64,000 nt of DNA from Triticum aestivum (Eukaryota; Streptophyta; Magnoliopsida; Poales; Poaceae): positions 477,338,530 to 477,402,529 of the forward strand of contig NC_057800.1 of assembly GCF_018294505.1 (NCBI RefSeq), given 5' to 3'. The translations under genes were made by a program, and so were the position numbers. The notes under the pieces were generated by a model. That model saw nothing but the letters and a program-made list of their open reading frames with translations. It searched no databases and was not told where the DNA came from. Shown here one piece after another: positions 22,457 to 34,528 of the stretch (position 1 is the first letter of the stretch; each line of letters begins with the position of its first letter).

Positions 22457-24147
22457 TGTAGGATCGAAAGTATGTCTAGAGGGGGGGGGGGTGATTAGAC
22501 TACTTGACCAAATAAAAATCTAGCCTTTTCCCAATTTTAGTTCTTGGCAGATTTTAGCTATCTTAGCACAAGTCAAGCAATCTCCACACAATTCTAGCAA
22601 GCATGCAAAAGAGTATATGAGCAGCGGAAGGTAAAGCATGCAACTTGCAAGAATGTAAAGGGAAGGGTTTGGAGGATTCAAACGCAATTGGAGACACGGA
22701 TGTTTTGTCGTGGTTCCGATAGGTGGTGCTATCATACATCCACGTTGATGGAGACTTCAACCCACGGAGGGTAACGATTGCGCGAGTCCACGGAGGGCTC
22801 CACCCACGAAGGGTCCATGAAGAAGCAACCTTGTCTATTCCATCACGGCCGTCGCCCATGAAGGACTTGCCTCACTAGCGGTAGATCTTCACGAAGTAGG
22901 CGATCTCCTTGCCCTTACAAACTCCTTGATTCAATTCCACAATCTTGTCGGAGGCTCCCAAGTGACACCTAGCCAATCTAGGAGACACCACTCTCCAAGA
23001 AGTAACAAATGGTGTGTTGATGATGAACTCCTTGCTCTTGTGCTTCAAATGATAGTCTCCCCAACACTCAACTCTCTCTCACAGGATTTGGATTTGGTGG
23101 AAAGAAGATTTGAGTGGAAAGCAACTTGGGGAAGGCTAGAGATCAAGATTCATATGGTTGGAATGGAATATCTTGACCTCAACATAAGTGTAGGTGGTTC
23201 TCTCTCAGAAAATGTGTATTGGAAGTGTAGGTATGTTCTGATGGCTCTCTCCATGAATGAAGAGTGGGTGGAGGGGTATATATAGCCTCCACACAAAATC
23301 TAACCATTACACACAATTTGCCAAACTCGGTGGGACCGAATGGTTAAACTCGGTCGGACCGATTCAACAAACCTAGTGACTGTTAGGATTTTCGGTGGGA
23401 CTGAGATGCAACTTGGTAGGACCGATATGGTTAGGGTTAGGGCATAACGTAATCTCGGTGTGACCGATTACACAAACTCGGTGGGACCAATTTTGGTAAT
23501 AAGCTAACCAGAGAGTTGGTCAGGTAAACTCGGTGGGACCGATTCGCTCATCTCGGTGAGACCGAAATGTTACAAAAGGGAAACAGAGAGTTTACATTGC
23601 AATCCCGGTGGGACCGATCACTCATCTCGGTAAGACCGAAACGTTACAAAGGGAAACAGAGAGATTACAATCCCATCTCGGTGAGACCGAGATCCCTATC
23701 GGTGAGACCGATTTGCCTAGGGTTTGTGGCAGTGGCTATGACATTTGAAACTCGGTGGCGCCAGATAGAAAGAATCGGTGGGGCCGAGTTTGACTTTTGG
23801 TTTAGGTCATATGTGGATGTGGGAAGGTAGTTGAGGATTTTGGAGCATATCACTAAGCACTTTGAGCAAGCAAGCCATTAAGCAACACCTCATCCCTCCT
23901 TGATAGTATTGGCTTTTCCTATAGACTCAATGTGATCTTGGATCACTAAAATATAAAATGTAGAGTCTTGAACTTCAAGCTTGAGCCAAACTTTTTGTCC
24001 TTAGAATTTTGAGGGATCCACTTTCCTAATCCATGCCATGCCATTTATTGAGCTTTTCCTGAAATGTTAATCTTGGAATAATGTTAGCTCAATGAGCTAT
24101 ATGTTGTTAGGAATTACCAAAACCACCCAGGGATAGTTGCACTTTCA
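22457..24147 (-). repeat. 5' LTR of the copia-type element
   Basis: This 1691 bp partner of 16860-18543 has the same ends. Its palindrome array at about 23318-23790 is slightly better preserved, for example CTCGGTGGGACCGA where the other copy has CTCGATGGGACTGA. Confidence 0.92.
23318..23790. repeat. Array of short TCGGTnnnACCGA palindromes (right LTR)
   Basis: This is the same array as at 17715-18185, with units such as CTCGGTGGGACCGA, CTCGGTCGGACCGA, CTCGGTGAGACCGA and ATCGGTGAGACCGA. The centre varies while the TCGGT/ACCGA arms persist. Confidence 0.82.
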
Positions 24148-24201
24148 CTTAGTGATAAAGCAAACAAGCACACACGAGAATATTCACCCCACGCTATGAC
24201 T

Positions 24202-24218
24202 CCCCGACAACGGTGCCA
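24202..24218 (-). other. Primer-binding site of the Sabrina-like element
   Basis: The minus strand reads TGGCACCGTTGTCGGGG, a two-mismatch form of TGGCGCCGTTGCCGGGG, which is complementary to plant aspartate tRNA. It sits just inside the 5' LTR that begins at 24230. Confidence 0.75.
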
Positions 24219-24229
24219 GAAAAAGGTCT

Positions 24230-25754
24230 TGATAACCCACAAATATAGGGGATCAATTGTGGCCTCTTTCGATAAGTAAGAGTGTCGAACACAACGAGGA
24301 GCTAAAGGTAGAAGAAATATTCCCTCAAGTTCTATCGACCACCGATACAACTCTACGCACGCTTGAAGTTCACTTTACCTAGAACAAGTACGAAACTAGA
24401 AGTACTTTGTAGGTGTTGTTGGATAGGTTTGCAAGATTATGAAGAGCGCGTAAATAAAAAGTAGGGGCTGTTTAGATGAAGACACAACTAAGTTAGTTTT
24501 AGTAGAGAGCTTGTTGTCACACAAGAAAGTTATTTGTCCCTAGGCAATCGATAACTAGACCGATAATCATTATTGCAATTTTATTTGAGGGAGAGGCATA
24601 AGCTAACATACTTTCTCATCTTGGATCATATGCACTTATGATTGGAACTCTAGCAAGCATTCGCAACTACTAAAGATCATTAAGGTAAAACCCAATCGTA
24701 GCATTATAAGGCATCCAGTCCTCTTTATTCCCATACGCAAACAACCTGCTTACTCGGGTCTGTGTTTCTATCACTCACACCACCCACCATAAGCAAATCA
24801 TGAACATATTGCAAACCCTACAGAGGGGATCCCTCACGCTTGCGCGACACGGAGAGACCATAGGACAACACCAATAATAAAACATGCAACTCAAACCAAT
24901 CACGACCATCAATTAACCCATAGGACAAAACGGATATACTCAATCATCATAGGATAGCCATACATCATCGGGAAATAATATATAGCGTTAAACACCATGT
25001 TTAAGTAGGGATTACAGCGGGCAAAATAAGGGTTACACCGCTGCATAGAGGGGGGAAGAGTTGGTGATGATGGCGGTGAAGTTGTTGGTGTAGATTGCAG
25101 TGATTGTGATGGCCCCGGCGACATTCCGGCCCCACCAGAAGAGAGGGGGAGAGAGCCCCCATTCTTCTTCTTATTCTTCTTCTTCCTTGACCTTCTCCCT
25201 AGAAAGAGAAGGGTTTCCCCTCTGGTCCATGGCCTCCATGGCATGGGAGGGGCGAGAGCCCCTCCGAGATTGGATCTGTCTCTCTCTGTTTCTGCGTTCC
25301 AGATTCTGCCCTTTCACCGTTTCTTAAATTCCTGGAGATCCGTAACTCCGATTGGGCTAAATTTTGGACACAATTTTATCTGGATATTAGCTTTCTTACG
25401 ACGAAAGAAGGGCACCAACCGCCTTACGGGGTGGCCACGAGGGTCAGGGGAGCACCTGCCCCCTGGGGCGCGCCCCCTGCCTCATGGGCCCCTCGAGCAT
25501 CATCTCGCATTGATTTCACTTCCCAAAATTCACATATATTCCAAAAAAACTCCGTCAGTTTTTATCCCGTTTGGACTCCGTTTGATATGGATATTCCGCG
25601 AAACAAAAAACATGCAACAAACAGGAACTGGCACTGGGCACTGGATCAATATGTTAGTCCCAAAAATAGTATAAAAAGTTGCCAAAAATATATAAAAGTT
25701 GTAGAATATTGGCATGGAACAATCAAAAATTATAGATACGACGGAGACGTATCA
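24230..25754 (-). repeat. 5' LTR of the Sabrina-like element
   Basis: This 1525 bp LTR is colinear with 9436-10942. It begins TGATAACCCACAAATATAGG and ends GGAGACGTATCA in plus-strand reading, and is followed directly by the TSD GGGAA. Confidence 0.88.
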
Positions 25755-26780
25755 GGGAACTTCCCTCCCGGAGGGGGAAATCATCATCATCGTCATCACC
25801 AACAACTCTCCCATCTTTGGGAGGGCCATCTCTATCAACATCTTCAACAACACCATCTCCTCTCAAACCCTAGTTCATCTCTTGTGTTCAATCTTTGTAC
25901 CGGAACCTTAGATTGGTGCTTGTGGGTGACCACTAGTGTTGATTACATCTTGTAGTTGATTACTATATGGTTTATTTGGTGGAAGATTATATGTTCAGAT
26001 CCATTATACTATTTAATACTCCTCTGATCTTGAGCATGAATATCATTAGTGAGTAGTTACCTTTGTTCTTAAGGTCACGGGAGAAGTCACGTTGCAAGTA
26101 ATCATGTGAATTTGATATGTGTTCGATATTTTGATGATATGTATGTTGTGATTCCCTTAGTGGTGTCATGTGAACGTCGACTACATGGCACTTCACCTTA
26201 TTAGGGCCTAAGGGAATGCATTGCGGAGTAGTTATTAGATGATGGGTTGCTAAAGTGACAGAAGCTTAAACCCTAGTTTATGCGCTATTTTGTAAGGGAC
26301 CGATCTGGATCCAAAAGTTTAATGCTATGGTTAGATTTTATCTTGTAGTTGCGAATGCTTGTGAGGAGGTTAATCATAAGTAGGAGGTTTGTTCAATTAA
26401 TAACAACACCTAAGCACCAGTCCACCCACATATCAAATTATCAAAGTAGCAAACACGAATCAAACCAACATGATGAAAGTGACTAGATGAAATTCCCGTG
26501 TACCCTCAAGAATGTTTTGCTTATCATAAGAGACCGTCTTAGTCTGCCCTTTGCCACAAAAGGATTTGGCTACCTTGTTGCACTTTGTTTACCATTACCG
26601 TTACTTGCTTGTTACAAACTATCTTGCTATCAAACTATCTATTACTGACTATTTCAGTGCTTGCAGAAATTACCTTGCTTAAAACCACTTGTCATTTCCT
26701 TCTACTCCTCATTGGGCTCGAAACTCTTACTTATCAAAAGGACTACGATTGATCCCGTATACTTGTGGGTCATCAGGTGG

Positions 26781-27837
26781 TACGAGTGGGTGTGCCAGTA
26801 TCAGGCGTCATCTTATCATCGTCGGACATATACTCCTCATGAACAAGCACCCTACCATCCTTCATTACAGCAAACTCGAATAATTTCATCTTCTTGAGCA
26901 CAGGCTCCTCGGACTTGTCTTCACATCTCTTGTAAGGACAAACCACAACAAAGTGTCGCTTACTATCATAATTGTTGCATTTTCTTCTCCCAAAAAGATT
27001 TCCCTTGAGATTCCTCCCCTTGTTTTCCATGGTGCCTAAATAGTTCTTAACCAAGAAGGCCAAGTCTTCTTCAGAGTCATTTGTTGGGAATGTGGTATCT
27101 TCTTCATATTCAACACAATTTTATTCTTCAACCTCCTCTCTTGGAGCTCGGACAACCACCTTCTTTTGTTCCAAAGTAAGGTTAGAGTTCTTGGTTCCTT
27201 GAATAATGCCCATAATGTTCTTGGACTTGGTTTCCAATAGGGTGTGGATGGTGAAGGTAGACACAACTTTATTGGGAGTCATCCGGTCATAGTCGGGACA
27301 TTGATGAATCATCATGACCATAATGTGATCCGTGAAGACCATGGCTCAAATAAATTTACATCTAATGAAATTATCATCTGCCCATGTGCAACCAAAGTTC
27401 CTCAAATCAAACACAAGTGACTGCAATCTCCGAAACACCTCTTACGTGGACTCTCCCTCATGCCTCATGAACAAGTTTACATGTTGTTTGAGCAAGGCCA
27501 ACTGAGATCTATGAACATTGACATCACCTTCAAACATTTCTTTAAGACAATCCTGAATTTATTTGGAGGTCTTGAAGAGATCAATGGAATCGACATACTC
27601 TATGGCGACTACAAGACAAAGCATGTTGAGGGCAGTGGAATTTAGTTGGTCATCGATAGCCCCCCCTTGATGTAAGGCTCGAAGGATCCTTGGGATTGAA
27701 ACCACTAACAATTACCCATCGTAGTTGCATTGATGCACTATGAATATGAGATTCCATAGCGAGTTTCCAATTAGCAAATGTGTAGCTTTCAAAGGGGGTG
27801 AAGCCCCAACATGATAATATGCGGATGCTGGGTAGGT
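26781..27837 (-). pseudogene. gag: Copia-type gag fragment, decayed
   Basis: The minus-strand frames show a degenerate zinc-knuckle region (RRKCNNYDSKRHFVVVCPYK, in which the second Cys is replaced by Tyr) after a basic segment. Further upstream DYDRMTPNKVVSTFTIHTLL resembles the UBN2 gag segment ahead of the basic region. The reading is spread over at least two frames with stops. It continues toward the Angela-type insertion at 27838 and should resume at 36667. The matching primer-binding-site remnant and LTR piece are at about 37046-37620. This is the host copy into which the Angela LTR inserted. Confidence 0.6.
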
Positions 27838-29466
27838 TGTGAAGGAAATATGCCCTAGAGGCAATAATAAAGTTGTTATTTATATTTCCTTATATCATGA
27901 TAAATGTTTATTATTCATGCTAGAATCGTATTAACTGAAAACTTAGTACATGTGTGCATACATAGACAAACAGAGTGTCCCTAGTATGCCTCTACTTGAC
28001 TAGCTCGTTAATCAAAGATGGTTAAGTTTCCTGACCATAGACATGTGTTGTCATTTGATGAACATGATCACATCATTAGAGAATGATGTGATGGACAAGA
28101 CCCATCCATTAGCTTAGCACAATGATCATTTAGTTTTATTGCTATTGCTTTCTTCGTGACTTATACATATTCCTCTAGCTATGAAATTATGCAACTCCCG
28201 AATACCAGAGGAACACCTTGTGTGCTATCAAACGTCACAACGTAACTGGGTGATTATAAAGATGCTCTACAGGTGTCTCCGAAGGTGTTTGTTGGGTTGG
28301 CATAGATCAAGATTAGGATTTGTCACTCCGAGTATCGGAGAGGTATGTCTGGGCCCTCTCGATAATGCACATCACTATAAGCCTTGCAAGCAATGTGACT
28401 AATGAGTTAGTTGCGAGATGATGTATTATGGAACGAGTAAAGAGACTTGCCAGTAACGAGATTGAACTAGGTATGATGATACCGACGATCAAATCTCGGG
28501 CAAGTAACATACAAATGACAAAGGGAATGACATATGTTGTTATGCGGTTTGACCGATAAAGATCTTTGTAGAATATGTAGGAACCAAGATGAGAATCTAG
28601 GTTCCTCTATTGGTTATTGACCGGAGATGTGCCTCGATCATGTCTACATAGTTCTCAAACCCGTAGGGTCCGCACGCTTAATGTTCGATGACGATTTATA
28701 TTATGAGTTATGTGTTTTGGTGATCGAAGTTTGTTCGGAGTCCCGCATGAGATCACGAACATGACGAAGAGTCTCGAAATGGTCGAGAGGTAAAGATTCA
28801 TATATTGGAAGGTTATATATGGACGCGGGAATGGTTCCGAAGAGGTTCGGGGATTTTTCGGAGTATCAGGAGGTTACCGGAACCCCCCAGGAAAGTTAAT
28901 GGGCTTAATGGGCCATAGTGGAGAAGAGGAGGCAGGCCACGGGAGGTGGCACACGCCTCCCCCTTGCCCAGTCCAAATTGGACAAGGGGAGGGGCGTGGC
29001 CCCACCTTTCCTTCTTCTCCCCCCTTTCCCCTTTCCCCCTCTTCGTTGGAAGGAAGGGGGCGAATCCTACCAGGAGTGGAGTCCTAATAGGACCCCCCAT
29101 GGCGGGCTATAATTTTTTATTGTTCCATGCTATTATATTATCAACCTTGGATGTTTTATATGCATTTATGTGCTATTTTATATGATTTTTGTGCTAGTTT
29201 TTGTTTTTTCCTTGCTTTTGAGTTTTACACAAAAGGAATACCAAATGGAGTCCAATTGACATGCCAATTTTTGATGATTTTTTATGGACCAAAAGAAGCC
29301 CCCGGAGTAAAATAGTTGGGCCAGAAGAGTCACGAGCCATCCATGAGATAGGAGGGCGAGCCCAGGGGGTAGGGCGCGCCCTCCACCCTCGGACGACTCG
29401 GAGACCCCCCTGATGTGAGACCGAGGCCAAAAATTCCTATAAATACAGAAACCTCCAGAAAATAAT

Positions 29467-29580
29467 CTAGATCAGGAGTTCCGCCGCCGCAAGCCTCCGT
29501 AGCCACCGAAAACCAATCGGGATCTAGATCAGGAGTTCCGCCGCCGCAAGCCTCCGTAGCCACCGAAAACCAATCGGGAC
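29467..29580. repeat. 57 bp tandem duplication in the 5' LTR
   Basis: Two identical-looking copies start CTAGATCAGGAGTTCCGCCG (29467-29523 and 29524-29580). The 3' LTR has only one copy (around 34970), so the duplication arose after insertion. Confidence 0.88.
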
Positions 29581-29709
29581 CCTGTTTTGGCACCCTGCCG
29601 AAGGGGTATCCCTCTCCGATGGCCATCTTCATCATCCCGGCGCTCTCCATGACGAGGAGGGAGTAGTTCACCCTCGGGGCTGAGGGTATGTACCAGTAGC
29701 TATGTGTTT

Positions 29710-29711
<2 letters not shown>

Positions 29712-29749
<38 letters not shown>
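29712..29749. repeat. (TC)19 microsatellite
   Basis: There are 38 bases of pure TC repeat. The corresponding tract in the 3' LTR (35159-35176) is about (TC)9. Confidence 0.92.
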
Positions 29750-29752
<3 letters not shown>

Positions 29753-30787
29753 TTCTTGATTCGGAACGATCTGGATGTATCGCGAGCTTTGCTATTATAG
29801 TTGGATCTTATGATGTTTCTCACCCTATACGCTCTTGTAATGGATTGATTTTTCCCTTTGAAGTTATCTTATCGGACTGAGTCTTTAAGGATTTGAGAAC
29901 ACTTGACGTATGTCTTGCATGTGCTTATATGTGGTGACAATGGGATATCACGTGATCCACTTGATGTATGTTTTAGTGATCAACTTGCGAGTTCCGTGAC
30001 CTCATGAACTTATGCATAGGGGTTGGCACACGTTTTCGTCTTGACTCTCCGGTAGAAACTTTGGGGCACTCTTTGAAGTTCTTTGTGTTGGTTGAATCGA
30101 TGAATCTGAGATTGTGTGATGCATATCATATAATCATACCCACGGATACTTGAGGTGACATTGGAGTATCTAGGTGACATTAGGGTTTTGGTTGATTTGT
30201 GTCTTAAGGTGTTATTCTAGTACAAACTCTTGAATAGATCAATCAGAAAGAATAACTTTGAGGTGGTTTCGTACCCTACAATAATCTCTTCGTTTGTTCA
30301 CCGCTATTTGTGACTTTGGAGTGACTCTTTGTTGCATGTTGAGGGATAGTTATATGACCCAACTATGTTATTATTGTTAAGAGAACTTGCACTAGTGAAA
30401 GCATGAACCCCAGACCTTGTTTCAATGCATTGCAATACCATTTGTGCTCACTTTTATCATTAGTTACCTTGTTGTTTTTATATTTTCAGATTACAAAAGC
30501 CTATATCTACCATCCATATTGCACTTGTATCACCATCTCTTCGCCGAACTAGTGCACCTATACAATTTACCATTGTATTGGGTGTGTTGGGGGACACAAG
30601 AGACTCTTTGGTATTTGGTTGCAGGGTTGTTTGAGAGAGACCATCTTCATCCTATGCCTCCCACAGATTGATAAACCTTAGGTCATCCACTTGAGGGAAA
30701 TTTGCTACTGTCCTACAAACCTCTGCACTTGCAGGCCCAACAACGTCTACAAGAAGAAGGTTGTGTAGTATACATCAAGCTCTTTTC

Positions 30788-30804
30788 TGGCGCCATTGCC
30801 GGGG
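30788..30804 (+). other. Primer-binding site of the nested gypsy element
   Basis: TGGCGCCATTGCCGGGG lies ten bases after the 5' LTR end and differs by one base from the aspartate-tRNA type site TGGCGCCGTTGCCGGGG. Confidence 0.8.
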
Positions 30805-31065
30805 AGGTTAGCGCTTGAAGGTATATCTTTAGATCTTGCAATCGAATCTTTTAGTTTCTTGTTTTATCTCTAGTTTAGTCTATAAAAAGAAAACTACAAA
30901 AAAATGGAATTAAGGTTGCCTCATATGCTTCATCTTTTTAATGTTTTTCGTGAAAATAAGGATTCGATAATTGTGCCAAAGTGTTAGAAGAAGAATGTAT
31001 TAAAATGTTTGGCACTAAATATTTGGATGATGAGCATGTTATTAGTATGAATTCTTCGAATATCC

Positions 31066-31668
31066 ATGATGCTAATGATATGCAAGGCCACAAGCTTGGG
31101 GATGCTATGTTTGATGAAGATGATATTTTTTGGTCCCCCAAGTTTCGATGAGCAAATTTATTTTGATGATAGCATGCCTCCTATTTATGATGATTATATT
31201 GATGAAAGTGGGTTTGGAAGAGTGTCAACTTTAGTAAGTAATGATCCCACTATTTTGGAGGGTGTTGAATCTTATTGTGATAATTATGAAAGTGGGTTTG
31301 GAGAGTTCATGACTTTAGTTAATGTTAATCCCACTATTTTGGAAGAGTGTCAACTTTGCATACATGTGGATCGTGTTAAGAATATGTTTTATGATAGCTA
31401 TATTATTGAATTTGATTATGATCCTACATGTAATTATTATGAGGGAGGAACATATGCTTGTAGGAGTTGCAATAATATCAAGTTTCCTCTCTATGTGTTG
31501 AAAATCTTGAAGATTTGCTTGTTTTACCTTCATATGCAAGTTGATTCTTGTTCCCACAAGTTGTTCGCTTACAAAATCCCTATGCATAGGGAGTGGGTTA
31601 GACTTAAATGTGCTAGTCATATTCTTCATGATGCTCTCTTTATGTTTCAATGTGTATCTTTTATGTGA
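31066..31668 (+). pseudogene. Short acidic open frame of the nested gypsy element
   Basis: This frame of 200 codons is rich in Asp, Tyr and Ser, with a near-duplicated segment ESGFGRVSTLVSNDPTILE / ESGFGEFMTLVNVNPTILE about 30 residues apart. PTCNYYEGG near residue 125 matches the C-terminal PTCNYYERR of the Sabrina-like protein at 15689-16720, and the frame likewise ends shortly before the conserved AGGCAACCC block. The start appears displaced and the N-terminal two thirds of a Sabrina-type protein are missing, so this is best read as a shortened relative. No catalytic motif is visible. Confidence 0.5.
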
Positions 31669-34528
31669 GCATCATTGAAATCATCATGCCTAGCTAGGGG
31701 CGTCAAACCATAGCGCTTGTTGGGAGGCAACCCAATTTTATTTTTGTTCTTTGCCTTTTGCTCCTATTTAGTAATAAATAATTCATCTAGCCTCTGTTTA
31801 GATGTGGTTTTATGTTTTAATTAGTGTTTGTGCCAAGTAGAACCTTTGGGAAGACTTGGGTGAAGTCTTTGTGATCTTGCTGTAAAAAACAGAAACTTTT
31901 GCGCTCACGAGATTAGCTGCCATTTTTTTACTGGAAAGTGCGATTAGGTTGATTCTTTTTGCAGATGATTAATAGACAAATTCCTCAGGTCCACCAATTT
32001 ATCTTAGAATTTTTTGAGTGACATAAGTATTTGAATGATACAGATTACTACAGACTGTTATGCTTTTGACAGATTCTGTTTTCTATGTGTTGTTTGCTTA
32101 TTTTGATGAATCTATGAGTAGTATAGGAGGGTATGAACCATAGAGAAGTTGGAATACAGTAGATATTACACCAATATGAATTTAGAATGAGTTCACAATA
32201 GTACCTAAGTGGTGATTTATTTTCTTATACTAACGGAGCTTACGAGTTTTCTGTTAAGTTTTGTGTTGTGAAGTTTTCAAGTTTTGGGTAAAGATTCGAT
32301 GGAATATGGAATAAGGATTGGCAAGAGACTAAGATTGGGGATTCCCAAGGCACCCCAAGGTAATATTTAAGGACAACTAAGAGCTTAAGCTTGGGGATGC
32401 CCCGGATGGCATCCCCTCTTTCGTCTTCGTTCATCGGTAACTTTACTTGGAGCTATATTTTTATTCACCACATGATATGTGTTTTGCTTGGAGCGTCATT
32501 TTATTTTGTTTTTGTTTTGCTTGTTGTTTGAATAAAATACTAAGATATGAAATTCTTAAATATTAGAGAGTCTTCACATAGTTACATAATTATTCAACTA
32601 ATCATTGATCTTCACTTATATCTTTTGGAGTAGTTTGTCATTTGCTCTAGTGCTTCACTTATATCTTTTTAGAGCACGGTGGTGGTTTATTTTATAGAAA
32701 TTATTGATCTCTCATGCTTCACTTATATTATTTTGAGAGTCTTTTAGAACAACACGGTAATTTGCTTTGGTTATAAATTTAGTCCTAATATGATAGGCAT
32801 CCAAGAGGGGTATAATAAAAGCTTTCATATAGAGTGCATTGAATACTATGAGAAGTTTGATACTTGATGATTGTTTTGAGATATGAAGATGGTGATATTA
32901 GAGTCGTGCTAGTTGAGTAATTGTGAATTTAAGAAATACTTGTGTTGAGGTTTGCAAGTCCCGTAGCATGCACGTATGGTAACCGTTGTGTGACAAATTT
33001 GAAGCATGAGGTGTTTCTTTGATTGCCTTCCTTATGAGTGGCGGTCGGGGACGAGCGATGGTCTTTTCCTACCAATCTATCCCCCTAGGAGCATGCTCGT
33101 AGTGCTTGGTTTTTGATGACTTGTAGATTTTTGCAATAAGTATGTGAGTTCTTTATGACTAATGTTGAGTCCATGGATTATACGCACTCTCACCCGTCCA
33201 TCATTGCTAGCCTCTTCGGTACTGTGCATTGCCCTTTCTCACCTCGAGAGTTGGTGCAAACTTCGCCGGTGCATCCAAACCCCGTGATATGATACGCTCT
33301 ATCACACATAAACTCCTTATATCCTCCTCAAAACAGCCACCATACCTACCTATTATGGCATTTCCATAGCCATTCCGAGATATATTGCCATGCAACTTTC
33401 CACCGTTCCGTTTATTATGACACGTTTCATCATTGTCATATTGCCTTGCATGATCATGTAGTTGACATCGTATTTGTGGAAAAGCCACCATGCATAATTT
33501 TTCATACATGTCACTCTTGATTCATTGCCCATCCCGGTACACCGCCAGAGGCATTCATATAGAGTCATATTTTGTTCTAGTATCAAGTTGTAATCATTGA
33601 GTTGTAAATAAATAGAAGTGTGATGATCATCATTAATAGAGCATTGTCCCATAAAAAAGAGAAAGGCCAAAAAAGGAAACGCCAAATAAAAAAATAAAAA
33701 AAGGAAAGGCCAAAAAAGGACAAATATAAAAAAGATAAAAGGGACAATGCTACTATCCTTTTTCCACACTTGTGCTTCAAAGTAGCACCATAATCTTCAT
33801 GATAGAGAGTCTCTTATTTTGTCACTTTCATATACTAGTGGGAATTTTTCATTATAGAACTTGGCTTGTATATTCCAACAATGGGCTTCTCAAATGCCAT
33901 TAGTCTTCGTGAGCAAGCAAGTTGGATGCACACCCACTTAGTTTCTTTTGTTGAGCTTTCATACATTTATAGCTCTAGTGCATCCGTTGCATGGCAATCC
34001 CTACTCCTCGCATTGACATCAATTGATGGGCATCTCCATAGCCCGTTGATTAGCCTCGTCGATGTGAGACTTTCTCCCTTTTTGTCTTCTCCACACAACC
34101 CTCATCATCATATTCTATTCCACCCATAGTGATATGTCCATGGCTCACGCTCATGTATTGCGTGAAAGTTGAAAAAGTTTGAGAATACTAAAGTATGAAA
34201 CAATTGCTTGGCTTCTCATCGGGGTTGTGCATGATGGGAGCATTTTATGTGACGAAAATGAAGCATAGCCAAACTATATGATTTTGTAGGGATGAGCTTT
34301 CTTTGGCCATGTTATTTTGAGAAGACATAATTGCTTAATTAGTATGCTTGAAGTATTATTATTTTTATGTCAATATTAAACTTTTGTCTTGAATCTTATG
34401 GATCTGAATATTCTTGCCTCAATAAGGAAAATTGCATTGATAAATATGTTAGGTAGTGTTCCACATCAAAAATTCTGTTTTTATCATTTACCTACTCGAG
34501 GACGAGCAGGAATTAAGCTTGGGATGCT
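31669..34528 (+). other. Non-coding 3' region of the nested gypsy element
   Basis: The region starts with the conserved block TGCCTAGCTAGGGGCGT...GCAACCCAA at 31687-31735. It later has reverse-complement forms of the iterated motif (GCTTCACTTATAT) at about 32610-32730, an A-rich stretch at 33650-33750 and ends with CGAGGACGAGCAGGAATTAA and a purine tract before the 3' LTR. No gene is seen. Confidence 0.7.

Larger units (their letters stand above)
16860..24147 (-). mobile_element. Complete copia-type LTR element with gag only
   Basis: The LTRs at 16860-18543 and 22457-24147 both start TGTAGGATCGAAAG and end TTGCACTTTCA in plus-strand reading. The flanks are CTTAG on both sides (16855-16859 and 24148-24152). 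The primer-binding site TGGTATCAGAGC (minus strand, 22454-22443) fits initiator methionine tRNA, as in many plant copia elements. A polypurine tract (AAAAAGGGGGAGAT on the minus strand) abuts the left LTR. The 3.9 kb interior codes for a decayed copia gag and nothing recognisable of pol. It sits inside the Sabrina-like element, close to the start of that element's open frame. Confidence 0.93.
9436..25754 (-). mobile_element. Sabrina-like gypsy element, non-autonomous, with nested insertions
   Basis: Two LTRs (9436-10942 and 24230-25754) in minus orientation run from TGATACGTCTCC (right-hand ends) to GGTTATCA. The flanks are GGGAA on both sides (9431-9435 and 25755-25759), a 5 bp TSD. A primer-binding site lies next to the right LTR and a purine-rich tract next to the left LTR. 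The interior encodes one long acidic protein but no reverse transcriptase or integrase, so the element depends on another for mobility. It contains a Fatima-like solo LTR and a complete copia-type element. The name Sabrina is from memory of the LTR start and should be checked. Confidence 0.88.
8948..26775 (+). mobile_element. Gypsy-type solo LTR split by a nested element
   Basis: The left part (8948-9435) starts TGATACGTCCATTTTGCATC and the right part (25760-26775) ends CTTGTGGGTCATCA. Both outer flanks are GGTGG (8943-8947 and 26776-26780), a 5 bp TSD. With the insertion removed the LTR is about 1.5 kb and has no internal region, so it is a solo LTR, probably left by recombination between two LTRs. 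A TATA-like TATATAAG occurs near 9314, and a perfect 14 bp inverted repeat lies just upstream at 9223-9236/9267-9280. The TG...CA ends and general style fit Triticeae gypsy LTRs; the exact family is not known to me. Confidence 0.85.
29109..30777 (+). repeat. 5' LTR of the nested gypsy element, left-truncated
   Basis: It starts at TATAATTTTTTATTGTTCC, so the terminal TGATACGTCTCCAACGTATC found in the 3' copy is missing. It also lacks a stretch of the type GGGACTAACCTATTAACC, has a 57 bp tandem duplication (29467-29580) and a longer TC microsatellite (29712-29749). Confidence 0.85.

Noticed and set aside
30417..30671. Open frame in the 5' LTR of the nested gypsy element, repeated at 35830-36099
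   Set aside because: It recurs only because both are LTR copies; the composition is not protein-like.
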